Shown piece by piece: positions 1 through 5,586 of a stretch of 9,632 nucleotides of DNA (the first letter of the stretch is position 1; every line of letters begins with the position of its first letter). Below the pieces are notes generated by a model, which searched no databases, was not told where the DNA came from, and was given only the letters and a program-made list of their open reading frames with translations. Origin of the DNA: Bacillota bacterium (GTDB taxonomy: Bacteria; Bacillota_I; Bacilli_A; ML615J-28; CAG-698); the NCBI GenBank assembly GCA_023422115.1, contig JAEZSA010000039.1, positions 1 through 9,632 of the forward strand, in the 5' to 3' direction. A program made the position numbers and the translations under genes.

Positions 1-44
1 TTTTTCTTTCCCTCCATAAATACTGACATCAAATCGATACTTAA

Positions 45-73
45 TTGACTTTTTCCTCAAAAACGTGTATATT
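45..73 (+). promoter_or_regulatory. Promoter of the YtrB-like ATPase gene
   Basis: A TTGACT -35 box (45-50) is followed after 17 bases by a TATATT -10 box (68-73), which puts the transcription start near position 80 and gives a leader of about 25 bases. The ribosome binding site AGGTGA (93-98) then lies 6 bases before the ATG at 105. The promoter is well formed and lies between the arms of an inverted repeat (separate entry). Assigned by eye. Confidence 0.75.
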
Positions 74-89
74 GTACTTAGGAAAAAGT
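48..89. repeat. 10-bp inverted repeat bracketing the promoter (candidate operator)
   Basis: ACTTTTTCCT (48-57) and AGGAAAAAGT (80-89) are perfect reverse complements separated by 22 bases. The arm centres are 32 bp apart, close to three helical turns, so both arms face the same side of the DNA. The left arm covers the end of the -35 box and the start of the spacer; the right arm begins at the expected transcription start. Because the left arm lies upstream of that start, it should not be in the mRNA, so a DNA-level operator is more likely than an RNA hairpin. The binding protein is not identifiable here. Confidence 0.5.
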
Positions 90-104
90 AATAGGTGATG
101 GTTT

Positions 105-998
105 ATGTCAGTTTTAATTTGTGATAACATAACTAAAATTTATAAAGAACATAATTCAATCAAAAATTTTAGTTTTAATTTCCTTGACAATCAAATATAT
201 GCTATCATTGGACGTAGCGACTCTGGCAAAGAAACGCTATTACAACTGATGACTGCAAACATCAAACCAACCGAAGGGAATGTATATCTCGATGGAGAAT
301 TTCTCACTAGCAACAGTAATAATCTAAATCGTATTTGCCATATCAGTAAGGATACTGTATTTCCTGATTATATAACCATAAAAACAATCTTTAAAGAAAT
401 GCAAGAAAAATATCCAAAGTGGGATAACTATTACGCTTATGCTTTATTAAGCCACTTTCATATCAAACCAAAAGCAACATTTTCTTCACTTTTAAATAAT
501 AAGAAATGCTTGCTTTTTAATATCATTGCTTTGGCTTCAAAAGCGAATATTACTTTTTTTGATGATTCTATTGAAAAAATAGATATCAAAGACCGCTACG
601 ATTTCTTTTACTTTTTATATTCTCACCACCAATCTTATCCGCGAACCATTGTGTTTGCTATTGAAAATGTAGATGAAATTGATTATATCTTTGATAAAAT
701 TCTCTTTTTAGATAAAGGAAAATTGATTGAATTCTTCACAATTGAAGAAATAAAAAACAATTTTTGCTACCTTTCTGGAAAAGCAGAAGTTTTAAAATCC
801 TTGATTAGTGGTATCAAAGTTATTGGTGTTGAGGATCGTGGAAAGTACCTAACAGTTTGTATTCGTAAAAAATTGAATAAAGATGAAACACGAAAATTTC
901 AAAAGTACTTGATTAAAATCGCAGAAGTCCCTATTCAAAAAGTTTTTATCTATTTAATAAAATTAAGAGAACTAAAAGAGAAAAAAATAGAGCAATAA
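105..998 (+). CDS. Degenerate YtrB-like ABC transporter ATPase-like protein
   Basis: A 297-residue protein with the layout of a YtrB/BcrA-type ABC nucleotide-binding domain: Walker A at 36-44 (GRSDSGKET), Q-loop region near 79-84, a FPDYITIKTIF stretch at 86-96, signature region near 126-134, Walker B at 149-154 and D-loop near 157-160. The K-x-YPKWDNYYAYALL segment is typical of the GntR-linked YtrB subgroup. Nearly every catalytic position is altered: the Mg-binding Ser after the Walker A Lys is Glu43, the Q-loop Gln is apparently Ser, no LSGG-like motif remains (SSLLNNKK), the Walker B Glu is Asp154, and the H-loop His is Glu187. About 80 C-terminal residues follow the domain. No membrane permease gene adjoins; a terminator follows immediately. 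It may still bind nucleotide or a partner, but normal ATP hydrolysis looks doubtful. The ATG at 105 has a good AGGTGA site. Fold assignment is firm; function is unknown. Confidence 0.8.
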   Translation: MSVLICDNITKIYKEHNSIKNFSFNFLDNQIYAIIGRSDSGKETLLQLMTANIKPTEGNVYLDGEFLTSNSNNLNRICHISKDTVFPDYITIKTIFKEMQEKYPKWDNYYAYALLSHFHIKPKATFSSLLNNKKCLLFNIIALASKANITFFDDSIEKIDIKDRYDFFYFLYSHHQSYPRTIVFAIENVDEIDYIFDKILFLDKGKLIEFFTIEEIKNNFCYLSGKAEVLKSLISGIKVIGVEDRGKYLTVCIRKKLNKDETRKFQKYLIKIAEVPIQKVFIYLIKLRELKEKKIEQ

Positions 999-1022
999 AG
1001 GCAAGTTTTCACTTGTCTTTTT
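997..1022 (+). terminator. Terminator of the YtrB-like gene
   Basis: A 9-bp stem (997-1005 with 1012-1020, one G-T wobble) encloses a 6-base loop, and a T-run completes the site at 1018-1022. The stem begins within the TAA stop codon, so nothing downstream is likely to be co-transcribed with this gene. Confidence 0.75.
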
Positions 1023-1054
1023 ATATGCATCAAAATATTATTTATCTTATCAAA

Positions 1055-1084
1055 GAAAAAAATCTTGATATGACATCAAGATTT
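1055..1084 (-). terminator. Terminator of the rpiB-upp-ATR-DUF1146 operon
   Basis: AAATCTTGA (1060-1068) and TCAAGATTT (1076-1084) form a perfect 9-bp stem with a 7-base loop. Read on the minus strand it is followed by a run of T (complement of 1055-1060). It lies just past the stop codon of the DUF1146 gene and faces the terminator of the convergent upstream gene. Confidence 0.8.
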
Positions 1085-1089
1085 AGTTG

Positions 1090-1311
1090 TTAACTAACAA
1101 TTGTTCTTATCGCATAAATGATTGCAGCAAAAGCAAACGCAACAATGAAAGATAATGCAATACTGAAAACTAGTGTTAATAGTTTAATTTGCCATGTTGA
1201 ATTGGGGCGAAAAAATTTAGAAAAATCAAGTGCCATCAAAGCACGATAGCAAGCAAAAGATAATGGGATAAAAATAACAAAAAACCACATTAAAACTAAA
1301 TACTCAAACAT
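1090..1311 (-). CDS. DUF1146 family small membrane protein (YwzB-like)
   Basis: A 73-residue protein with two hydrophobic helices (about 3-25 and 43-70) separated by a short basic loop. The central ALMALDFSKFF segment followed by a hydrophobic helix matches the DUF1146/YwzB family, whose members are this size. In Bacillus subtilis ywzB sits just after the F-type ATPase gene atpC. Here the gene is last in a four-gene operon after a cob(I)alamin adenosyltransferase gene, overlapping that gene by 8 bp, which suggests coupled translation. GAGGAAG precedes the ATG by about 8 bases. The molecular role of the family is not known to me; a link to the ATPase rests only on gene position. Family assignment is by pattern memory, not a search. 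Confidence 0.72.
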   Translation of the reverse strand: MFEYLVLMWFFVIFIPLSFACYRALMALDFSKFFRPNSTWQIKLLTLVFSIALSFIVAFAFAAIIYAIRTIVS

Positions 1312-1801
1312 GTTTTTCTTCCTCGTATCGACCTAATATAAATAATAAATCCGATAATCGATTGACATACTGTAATACTTCTTTGGTTACTGTTTGTTTC
1401 TTTGCAAGTGTTACCAATCGTCGTTCAAAGCGACGACATACGGTTCTTGCAACATGAATTTGTGCACTAGAAGGCTTCGTCCCCAAATCGATAAAATGAT
1501 TAACTTTTGGTAATTTATTTTCATATTCATCAATAGTTCTTTCAATTTCAAAAACATCTTCTTGTGAAACTTTAATCTTTCCATATCCCACAGCATCACT
1601 ACTAACAACAAAGAGTTTTTTAATAATTGCTTTTATTGTATCGATGATTTCATTATTATCATTAAAAGTAGTCGCCAATGTAAGATGAGCGATCAATTCA
1701 TCAACCGTTCCTTCGACTTCAATTCGAAGATCATCTTTATCAACACGTTGAGAAATGATTGAAGTTGTGAGATTATCGCCTGTTTTTGTGTAAATTTTCA
1801 T
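1304..1801 (-). CDS. PduO-type cob(I)alamin adenosyltransferase
   Basis: A 165-residue protein of the PduO/MMAB fold, which transfers the 5'-deoxyadenosyl group of ATP to cob(I)alamin to give adenosylcobalamin. Visible family marks: IYTKTGD at 3-9, KDDLRIE...GTVDEL at 22-36, the HVARTVCRRFERR block at 116-128 and NRLSDLLF at 147-154. Phe103 aligns with the Phe that displaces the lower cobalamin ligand in the Lactobacillus enzyme. Unusual points are the ATP loop, where the usual TGDxGxT reads TGDNLTT (second Gly is Leu), the missing Gly-Gly just after it (IISQ), and the PGG near 106-108 replaced by LGT. The protein is compact, lacking the longer C-terminal tail of PduO. A very strong AAAGGAGGGG site precedes the ATG. 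No other B12 gene is in view. Fold is confident; activity is less so. Confidence 0.85.
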   Translation of the reverse strand: MKIYTKTGDNLTTSIISQRVDKDDLRIEVEGTVDELIAHLTLATTFNDNNEIIDTIKAIIKKLFVVSSDAVGYGKIKVSQEDVFEIERTIDEYENKLPKVNHFIDLGTKPSSAQIHVARTVCRRFERRLVTLAKKQTVTKEVLQYVNRLSDLLFILGRYEEEKHV

Positions 1802-1832
1802 AGCTTAATCCCCTCCTTTAGTTTTAATTAAA

Positions 1833-2462
1833 TTATTTTGTACCGTATAATCGATCTCCACAATCACCTAGGCCAGGGACAATATACCCTTTTTCATTTA
1901 ATTTTTCATCAAGGGCGGCAAGGAAAATATCAACATCGGGATGGATTTCTCGTACTTTTTTTACACCTTCTGGTGCACCTACAAGTCCTACATAACTGAT
2001 GTTTTTTGCTCCTCTTCTTTTTAATATATCAATTGCGTGAACGACACTTCCCCCTGTAGCTAACATGGGATCAACAAGTAAAACAACTGCTTCAGTTATT
2101 ATACTTGGAAACTTAGCATAATATTCTTTGGGTTCTAATGTCTCTTCATCGCGATATAAACCAATATGGCCTACTTTGGCCGTTGGAATTAACGCTGTAA
2201 TGCCATCTACCATTCCTAATCCTGCTCGAAGAATTGGAACAACTACCACTTCTTTCGCTAGAATATATGTCTTAGCAATACCAACCGGAGTTTTTACTTC
2301 GACTTCTTTTGTTGGCAATTCTCGAGTTACTTCATAAGCCATTAACATACCTATTTCAGATACTGTCTGGCGAAAGTCTTTCGTTCCTGTTCTTTCATCA
2401 CGAATTAATGCTAATTTGTGATCGATTAAGGGATGGTCTAGGATTACAAGTTTTCCATTCAT
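1833..2462 (-). CDS. upp: Uracil phosphoribosyltransferase
   Basis: A 209-residue enzyme, full length for the family, that makes UMP from uracil and PRPP in cytosolic pyrimidine salvage. The N-terminus (GKLVILDHPLIDHKLALIRD) is characteristic. The PRPP loop is VDPMLATGG (130-138) and the uracil-binding C-terminus is YIVPGLGDCGDRLYGTK (193-209). Residues 75-84 (VPILRAGLGM) are the conserved strand before the active-site flexible loop. No key residue is missing. It is second in the operon: its ATG overlaps the TGA of the rpiB gene as ATGA, and GAGGT about 8 bases upstream can serve as its ribosome binding site within the rpiB coding end. The cob(I)alamin adenosyltransferase gene follows after 31 bases. 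No PyrR-type attenuator is visible. Confidence 0.97.
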   Translation of the reverse strand: MNGKLVILDHPLIDHKLALIRDERTGTKDFRQTVSEIGMLMAYEVTRELPTKEVEVKTPVGIAKTYILAKEVVVVPILRAGLGMVDGITALIPTAKVGHIGLYRDEETLEPKEYYAKFPSIITEAVVLLVDPMLATGGSVVHAIDILKRRGAKNISYVGLVGAPEGVKKVREIHPDVDIFLAALDEKLNEKGYIVPGLGDCGDRLYGTK

Positions 2463-2899
2463 TTTTCTTCTACCTCTTTAATCATATTCACTCGTCTTGA
2501 GTGTCTTTCTCCTAAGAAGTTTTCCTCTAAAAATATTAGTACATACTTAATTGCTATTTCAAAAGGAGTATACTTCGCACCCAAACAAATAACATTACTA
2601 TCATTATGTTGACGTGATAATTTTGCCGCATCTTCATTCATGATAAGTGCTGCTCTAATGCCTCTGAATTTGTTTGCCACAATCGACATACCAATTCCTG
2701 TTGTACAAATAAGAATTCCTTTTGTACTAATCTCACTTTGAACATCGCGGGCTACGCGTCGTGCATAATAAGGATAATCAACACTTTCAGGTCCTAAGCA
2801 TCCTTGATCAATTACTTTATAGCCTTTTTCTTTTAAAGCTAGAATTAATTGTTCTTTTAATTGATACCCTCCGTGATCGCTTCCAATACTAATAGTCAT
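2459..2899 (-). CDS. rpiB: Ribose-5-phosphate isomerase B
   Basis: A 146-residue RpiB/LacAB-family isomerase interconverting ribose 5-phosphate and ribulose 5-phosphate in the non-oxidative pentose phosphate pathway. Seen: the phosphate-site start GSDHGGYQLK (6-15), catalytic Cys65 in CTTGIGMSIVANK (usual form CGTGIG), His98 in RQHNDSNVICLGA, and the C-terminal ERHSRRV (131-137) that contacts phosphate. The presence of the active-site Cys and neighbouring upp favour RpiB over a galactose-6-phosphate isomerase subunit. It is first in the operon, with AAGGAGGA upstream of the ATG and an extended -10 box about 20 bases away. Upp overlaps its stop by 4 bp. RpiB next to upp is a common arrangement in low-GC Gram-positives and supplies a precursor of PRPP. 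Confidence 0.93.
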   Translation of the reverse strand: MTISIGSDHGGYQLKEQLILALKEKGYKVIDQGCLGPESVDYPYYARRVARDVQSEISTKGILICTTGIGMSIVANKFRGIRAALIMNEDAAKLSRQHNDSNVICLGAKYTPFEIAIKYVLIFLEENFLGERHSRRVNMIKEVEEK

Positions 2900-2919
2900 A
2901 GAATTTTCCTCCTTGTGAT

Positions 2920-2928
2920 ATTATAACA
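2920..2928 (-). promoter_or_regulatory. rpiB: Extended -10 promoter of the rpiB operon
   Basis: On the minus strand the sequence reads TG-T-TATAAT (2928 down to 2920), an extended -10 element. No convincing -35 box lies 16-18 bases upstream. The expected start is near 2913, which would put the ribosome binding site almost at the 5' end of the mRNA, a leader of only about 13 bases. A second promoter further upstream is possible. Confidence 0.55.
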
Positions 2929-2955
2929 TAAAAAATGTTCAATTTCTATATAAAA

Positions 2956-2981
2956 AATAATATTGTAAATATAATATTATT
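2956..2981. repeat. AT-only 9-bp dyad upstream of rpiB
   Basis: AATAATATT (2956-2964) and AATATTATT (2973-2981) are perfect reverse complements separated by 8 bases. It sits about 30 bases upstream of the rpiB -10 box. Being purely A and T in an AT-rich spacer, it could arise by chance; an upstream activator or repressor site is only a possibility. Confidence 0.3.
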
Positions 2982-2990
2982 CGACCTAAC

Positions 2991-3026
2991 AATAAATTAA
3001 AAAGTATGGCCTTTCACCATACTTTT
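2991..3026 (-). terminator. Terminator of the DUF2130-GDPD unit
   Basis: AAAAGTATGG (3000-3009) and CCATACTTTT (3017-3026) form a perfect 10-bp stem with a 7-base loop. Read leftward it runs into TTTTTAATTTATT. It follows the phosphodiesterase stop codon by a few bases and separates that gene from the rpiB operon. Confidence 0.8.
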
Positions 3027-3030
3027 AAAA

Positions 3031-4035
3031 TTATTCATAGGAAGCTAAAACATCGGCTAATAGTTTAGGATTATCTGTCATAATGGCATCTACTCCCATA
3101 TCAACTAATTTGCGCATATCTATTTCATTATTAATGGTCCAATATTGAACTGCAATGTTATATTTATGAGCTCTATTTATATAATTTTGCTTATCTAATC
3201 TTAATTTTATTCCTTTTATTTCATAAGACATTGGAATTTGTAAGCAAACGAAAGAACCTTTATAGAATAAATTAATACCTAGCATCTGAGTTATGATAAA
3301 TTTTGCAGCAGTTCCAATAGAAGCACCTGTTAATAATTCTGGATATTCTTCTTCTAAATACTGTGAAACCTCTGTGTGGAACGTTCCAATGACCACTTTA
3401 TCAACCAACTTAGGATAATTAACAGTCAACAATTGATGTAATATATCAGCCGCTTCTTTTCCCAGTTCTTCTTCGTTTTTTATCTCAACAATATATAACA
3501 ATTCAGGATAATCCTCATAATATCTAGCAAATAAATCAGCAATCCTAACAATACTTAAATGATTCGCTGCAATGATTTCTTTTCTTTCTTCTTTGCTCTC
3601 CTGATCTAATAATGTTGCATAGGGCTTTTGATTATCTTGATTGGTAAATTTATATCCGAAATTGAAGTTTTGGAGTTCTTCGTAAGTATAATTAATAACA
3701 TAATGACGCTCCGTATTTCCTGTTACTTCTTCAACATCGCAATAAGAGTTGATATACGTATTATGAATGATTACCAATTCTTTGTCTTTTGTTAGACATA
3801 AATCCATTTCTAAGACATCAACATCAAATTCTTGCATACAAGCATCAAACGCTTTAATGGTATTTTCAGGATTTAATACCTTCCCTCCCCGATGCGCGAC
3901 AATCATAGGCTTATCTTCTGTCGTTATGAAAGGATTTACCGTAATCACTGGTTTTGGGGGAATTAAATTAATAATAGTAATAAAAATTGAGATAACTAGA
4001 ATAACTAAAAGTAAAATCTTTAATCCTCTTTTCAT
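3031..4035 (-). CDS. Membrane-anchored glycerophosphodiester phosphodiesterase
   Basis: A 334-residue GDPD-family protein expected to hydrolyse glycerophosphodiesters to glycerol 3-phosphate and an alcohol, with a metal ion. A basic N-terminus (MKRGLK) and one membrane helix (about 5-26) predict an inner anchor with the catalytic domain outside the cell. Catalytic marks: AHRGG (47-51, His48-Arg49), PENT (56-59), metal ligands Glu76 and Asp78 in LEMDLCLTKD, and His91. The residue after His91 is Asn where many members have Asp. The barrel ends with YWTINNEIDMRKLVDMGVDAIMTDNP-type sequence near 300-325, typical of the family. It lies 32 bases after the DUF2130 gene with no terminator between, so the two are probably co-transcribed; a distant AAAGGA lies about 13 bases before the ATG. 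The start is supported by the membrane anchor. Substrate (lipid head group or teichoic acid) is not determined. Confidence 0.9.
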   Translation of the reverse strand: MKRGLKILLLVILVISIFITIINLIPPKPVITVNPFITTEDKPMIVAHRGGKVLNPENTIKAFDACMQEFDVDVLEMDLCLTKDKELVIIHNTYINSYCDVEEVTGNTERHYVINYTYEELQNFNFGYKFTNQDNQKPYATLLDQESKEERKEIIAANHLSIVRIADLFARYYEDYPELLYIVEIKNEEELGKEAADILHQLLTVNYPKLVDKVVIGTFHTEVSQYLEEEYPELLTGASIGTAAKFIITQMLGINLFYKGSFVCLQIPMSYEIKGIKLRLDKQNYINRAHKYNIAVQYWTINNEIDMRKLVDMGVDAIMTDNPKLLADVLASYE

Positions 4036-4067
4036 TGCGTATGCTCTTTTCCTTTTTATTTTTATTT

Positions 4068-5309
4068 CTATTTGTTCATCTTATTTATTTTGTTTGCTAT
4101 TTTAGTAATATTGAAATTTTCAAGTTTACTCTTGATAGTTTCTAATACTGAGTTTGTTAGCGTGTCACTCGATTCCATGATTTTTTCAGCTGACTTGACA
4201 ATAATTCTTGCATTATTTGCAATTTCTTTGATTTGCTTTTCCAATTTATCTAGTGGCTTATCTAAAATATCACTCTTCATTTTTCCGAATTCATCAATGA
4301 TTGTTTGACTATCTTTAAATTGTTCCGCTTCTTCTATTGTCTTTAATAGCAGTTCCTTATATTTCAAACTCAACGCTGAAATAATACTTAAAAAGGTGAT
4401 AAAGTACTGTGGCCTAACCATGTACATTTTTTCATATCCATCAATACGACGAATTGGAACATCATTGGCTTGATCCCACTCTAATTCACTGATTAATAAG
4501 GCATATTCGCATTGTTTTTTCTTGCGATCCTTATCTAATTTAACGTAATGATCAGAATTTTTCTTTTTATTCACAGAAGTTGGATCTTCGCTCTTCATTT
4601 CGCAAACAACAGAAGACAACATTTCATGTTCAAGCTTTGCTTCTGTAGCATAGACTTTGAAGATATAATCTGCTTTGGTTCCCTTTAGTTCTCCCTCTTC
4701 TTTAATGGAAAGATTATCTTTTTCCCAAGTACAGGTATTAAATCCACTTTGAGAGTAGCTAGTATATTCATTATCACACCAACTCTCTAGTTCTTCTCCT
4801 ATCCTCTTCACACTTAATAATGATTTTGTTAATCGTAAATTACTTATTTCTTCTTTTTGTTTGTTTAATTCTTGTTGGAATTCTTTTTCTTTCTCAACAA
4901 TAGCTAGTGCTTTTTCATTTTCTTTGGCTTGTAATTTAATTTGCAAGTCTTTAATTGTTTCTTGTAAATCTTTTTCTTTTTGAGCAACTTCTTTTAATAT
5001 ATCTGCTTCTTTTTCTTTTGCAAATGAAGCTTTTTGATATTCAAGATCTTTTTTATATCTTATTATTTCTGCTTTCAGTTCTTCTGTTGCAAAAGCAATA
5101 TCTCTTTCTTTCTCAACATCAAATCTTAATTTTGCTTCACTCAATCGTTTTTGATATTCTTCATCTCTTCCTTCAGCAATTCTTTTGATTAATGGTGAAT
5201 TGTCAACTTGATTTAGTGACAATAAATCAATTTCATCTCCTTTTTTCGCGTCAACATTTAATTGTATTGTATTGGAATCAATGATAATAACATTTGTTAT
5301 TTTAGCCAT
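4068..5309 (-). CDS. DUF2130 coiled-coil, nuclease-like protein
   Basis: 413 residues from the ATG at 5309, chosen because AGGAGG stands 6-7 bases before it and because an upstream in-frame ATG (5342) lies inside the -10 box, ahead of the likely transcript start. A short N-terminal domain (1-45) precedes a long charged coiled coil (about 50-160, rich in Glu, Lys and Gln). A C-terminal domain then carries GTKADYIFKV (Asp214) and VCEMKSE (Glu237, Lys239), followed by a Lys-rich stretch and a predicted helical region (about 310-405). D...ExK on adjacent strands is the pattern of PD-(D/E)XK nucleases, and the overall arrangement fits DUF2130. That it cuts nucleic acid is inference. The tail is a second, weaker amphipathic coil. 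The phosphodiesterase gene follows. No toxin or methyltransferase partner is present. Confidence 0.75.
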   Translation of the reverse strand: MAKITNVIIIDSNTIQLNVDAKKGDEIDLLSLNQVDNSPLIKRIAEGRDEEYQKRLSEAKLRFDVEKERDIAFATEELKAEIIRYKKDLEYQKASFAKEKEADILKEVAQKEKDLQETIKDLQIKLQAKENEKALAIVEKEKEFQQELNKQKEEISNLRLTKSLLSVKRIGEELESWCDNEYTSYSQSGFNTCTWEKDNLSIKEEGELKGTKADYIFKVYATEAKLEHEMLSSVVCEMKSEDPTSVNKKKNSDHYVKLDKDRKKKQCEYALLISELEWDQANDVPIRRIDGYEKMYMVRPQYFITFLSIISALSLKYKELLLKTIEEAEQFKDSQTIIDEFGKMKSDILDKPLDKLEKQIKEIANNARIIVKSAEKIMESSDTLTNSVLETIKSKLENFNITKIANKINKMNK

Positions 5310-5340
5310 TCTATTCCTCCTCTCATCATACTCTTTTTTC

Positions 5341-5369
5341 ATTATACTAAAAAAGCAAGTTTAAAACAA
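5341..5369 (-). promoter_or_regulatory. Promoter of the DUF2130 gene
   Basis: On the minus strand TTGTTT (5369-5364) is followed after 17 bases by TATAAT (5346-5341), giving a start near 5334 and a leader of about 25 bases before the ATG at 5309. The -10 box overlaps an alternative ATG at 5342, which argues against translation from there. Confidence 0.72.
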
Positions 5370-5421
5370 GTTTTATCAAAAAACCTCACCGAAAAAAACC
5401 TTTTGAATAAATCTTTTTTTT

Positions 5422-5444
5422 ACTTTAGATTTCTTATCTAAAGT
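5422..5444. repeat. Perfect 8-bp inverted repeat in the divergent control region
   Basis: ACTTTAGA (5422-5429) and TCTAAAGT (5437-5444) are exact reverse complements with a 7-base spacer (tttctta). It lies between the DUF2130 and aspartate kinase promoters, about 55 bases upstream of one -35 box and 85 upstream of the other. Neither strand has a good T-run after it, so a protein-binding site is as likely as an RNA hairpin. No regulator can be named. Confidence 0.4.
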
Positions 5445-5465
5445 TCATTTTATCCATGTAATAAA

Positions 5466-5526
5466 AATCAAAGAAGAAAGAGTTGTTTTGCTTGCCTTCT
5501 CCCTTGATTACTTTTTTATTTTTTTC
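5466..5526 (+). ncRNA. Hairpin with T-rich tail: orphan terminator or small RNA end
   Basis: AATCAA (5466-5471) pairs with TTGATT (5504-5509), and further pairing (5473; 5475-5478 with 5497-5500) extends an imperfect stem with two mismatches. A T-rich run follows at 5512-5526 on the plus strand. This looks like an intrinsic terminator, yet no rightward gene precedes it: the nearest upstream gene reads the other way. Either a short rightward RNA ends here (a weak TTGAAT...TAGATT pair lies at 5403-5431) or the shape is fortuitous. Its T-run abuts the -35 box of the aspartate kinase promoter. The evidence is structural only. Confidence 0.3.
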
Positions 5527-5555
5527 TTAACAAAACCATTCTTCCATGATATAAT
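5527..5555 (+). promoter_or_regulatory. Promoter of the aspartate kinase gene
   Basis: TTAACA (5527-5532), 17 bases, then TATAAT (5550-5555) with an extended TG at 5547-5548. Expected start near 5562, leaving a leader of about 25 bases that is too short for a lysine riboswitch or T-box. Ribosome binding site AGGTGAG (5577-5583) precedes the ATG at 5587. Confidence 0.8.
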
Positions 5556-5586
5556 TATTAAAAAATGATTGATGTGAGGTGAGAAT

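Noticed and set aside
5310..5342. In-frame ATG at 5342 that would add 11 residues to the DUF2130 protein
   Set aside because: It overlaps the TATAAT box and lies before the expected transcript start, while the ATG at 5309 has a textbook AGGAGG site.
5356..5401. Short direct repeats (CAAGTTT twice, AAAAAACCT-like twice) near the DUF2130 promoter
   Set aside because: Too short and low-complexity in an AT-rich spacer to count as a repeat array or operator.
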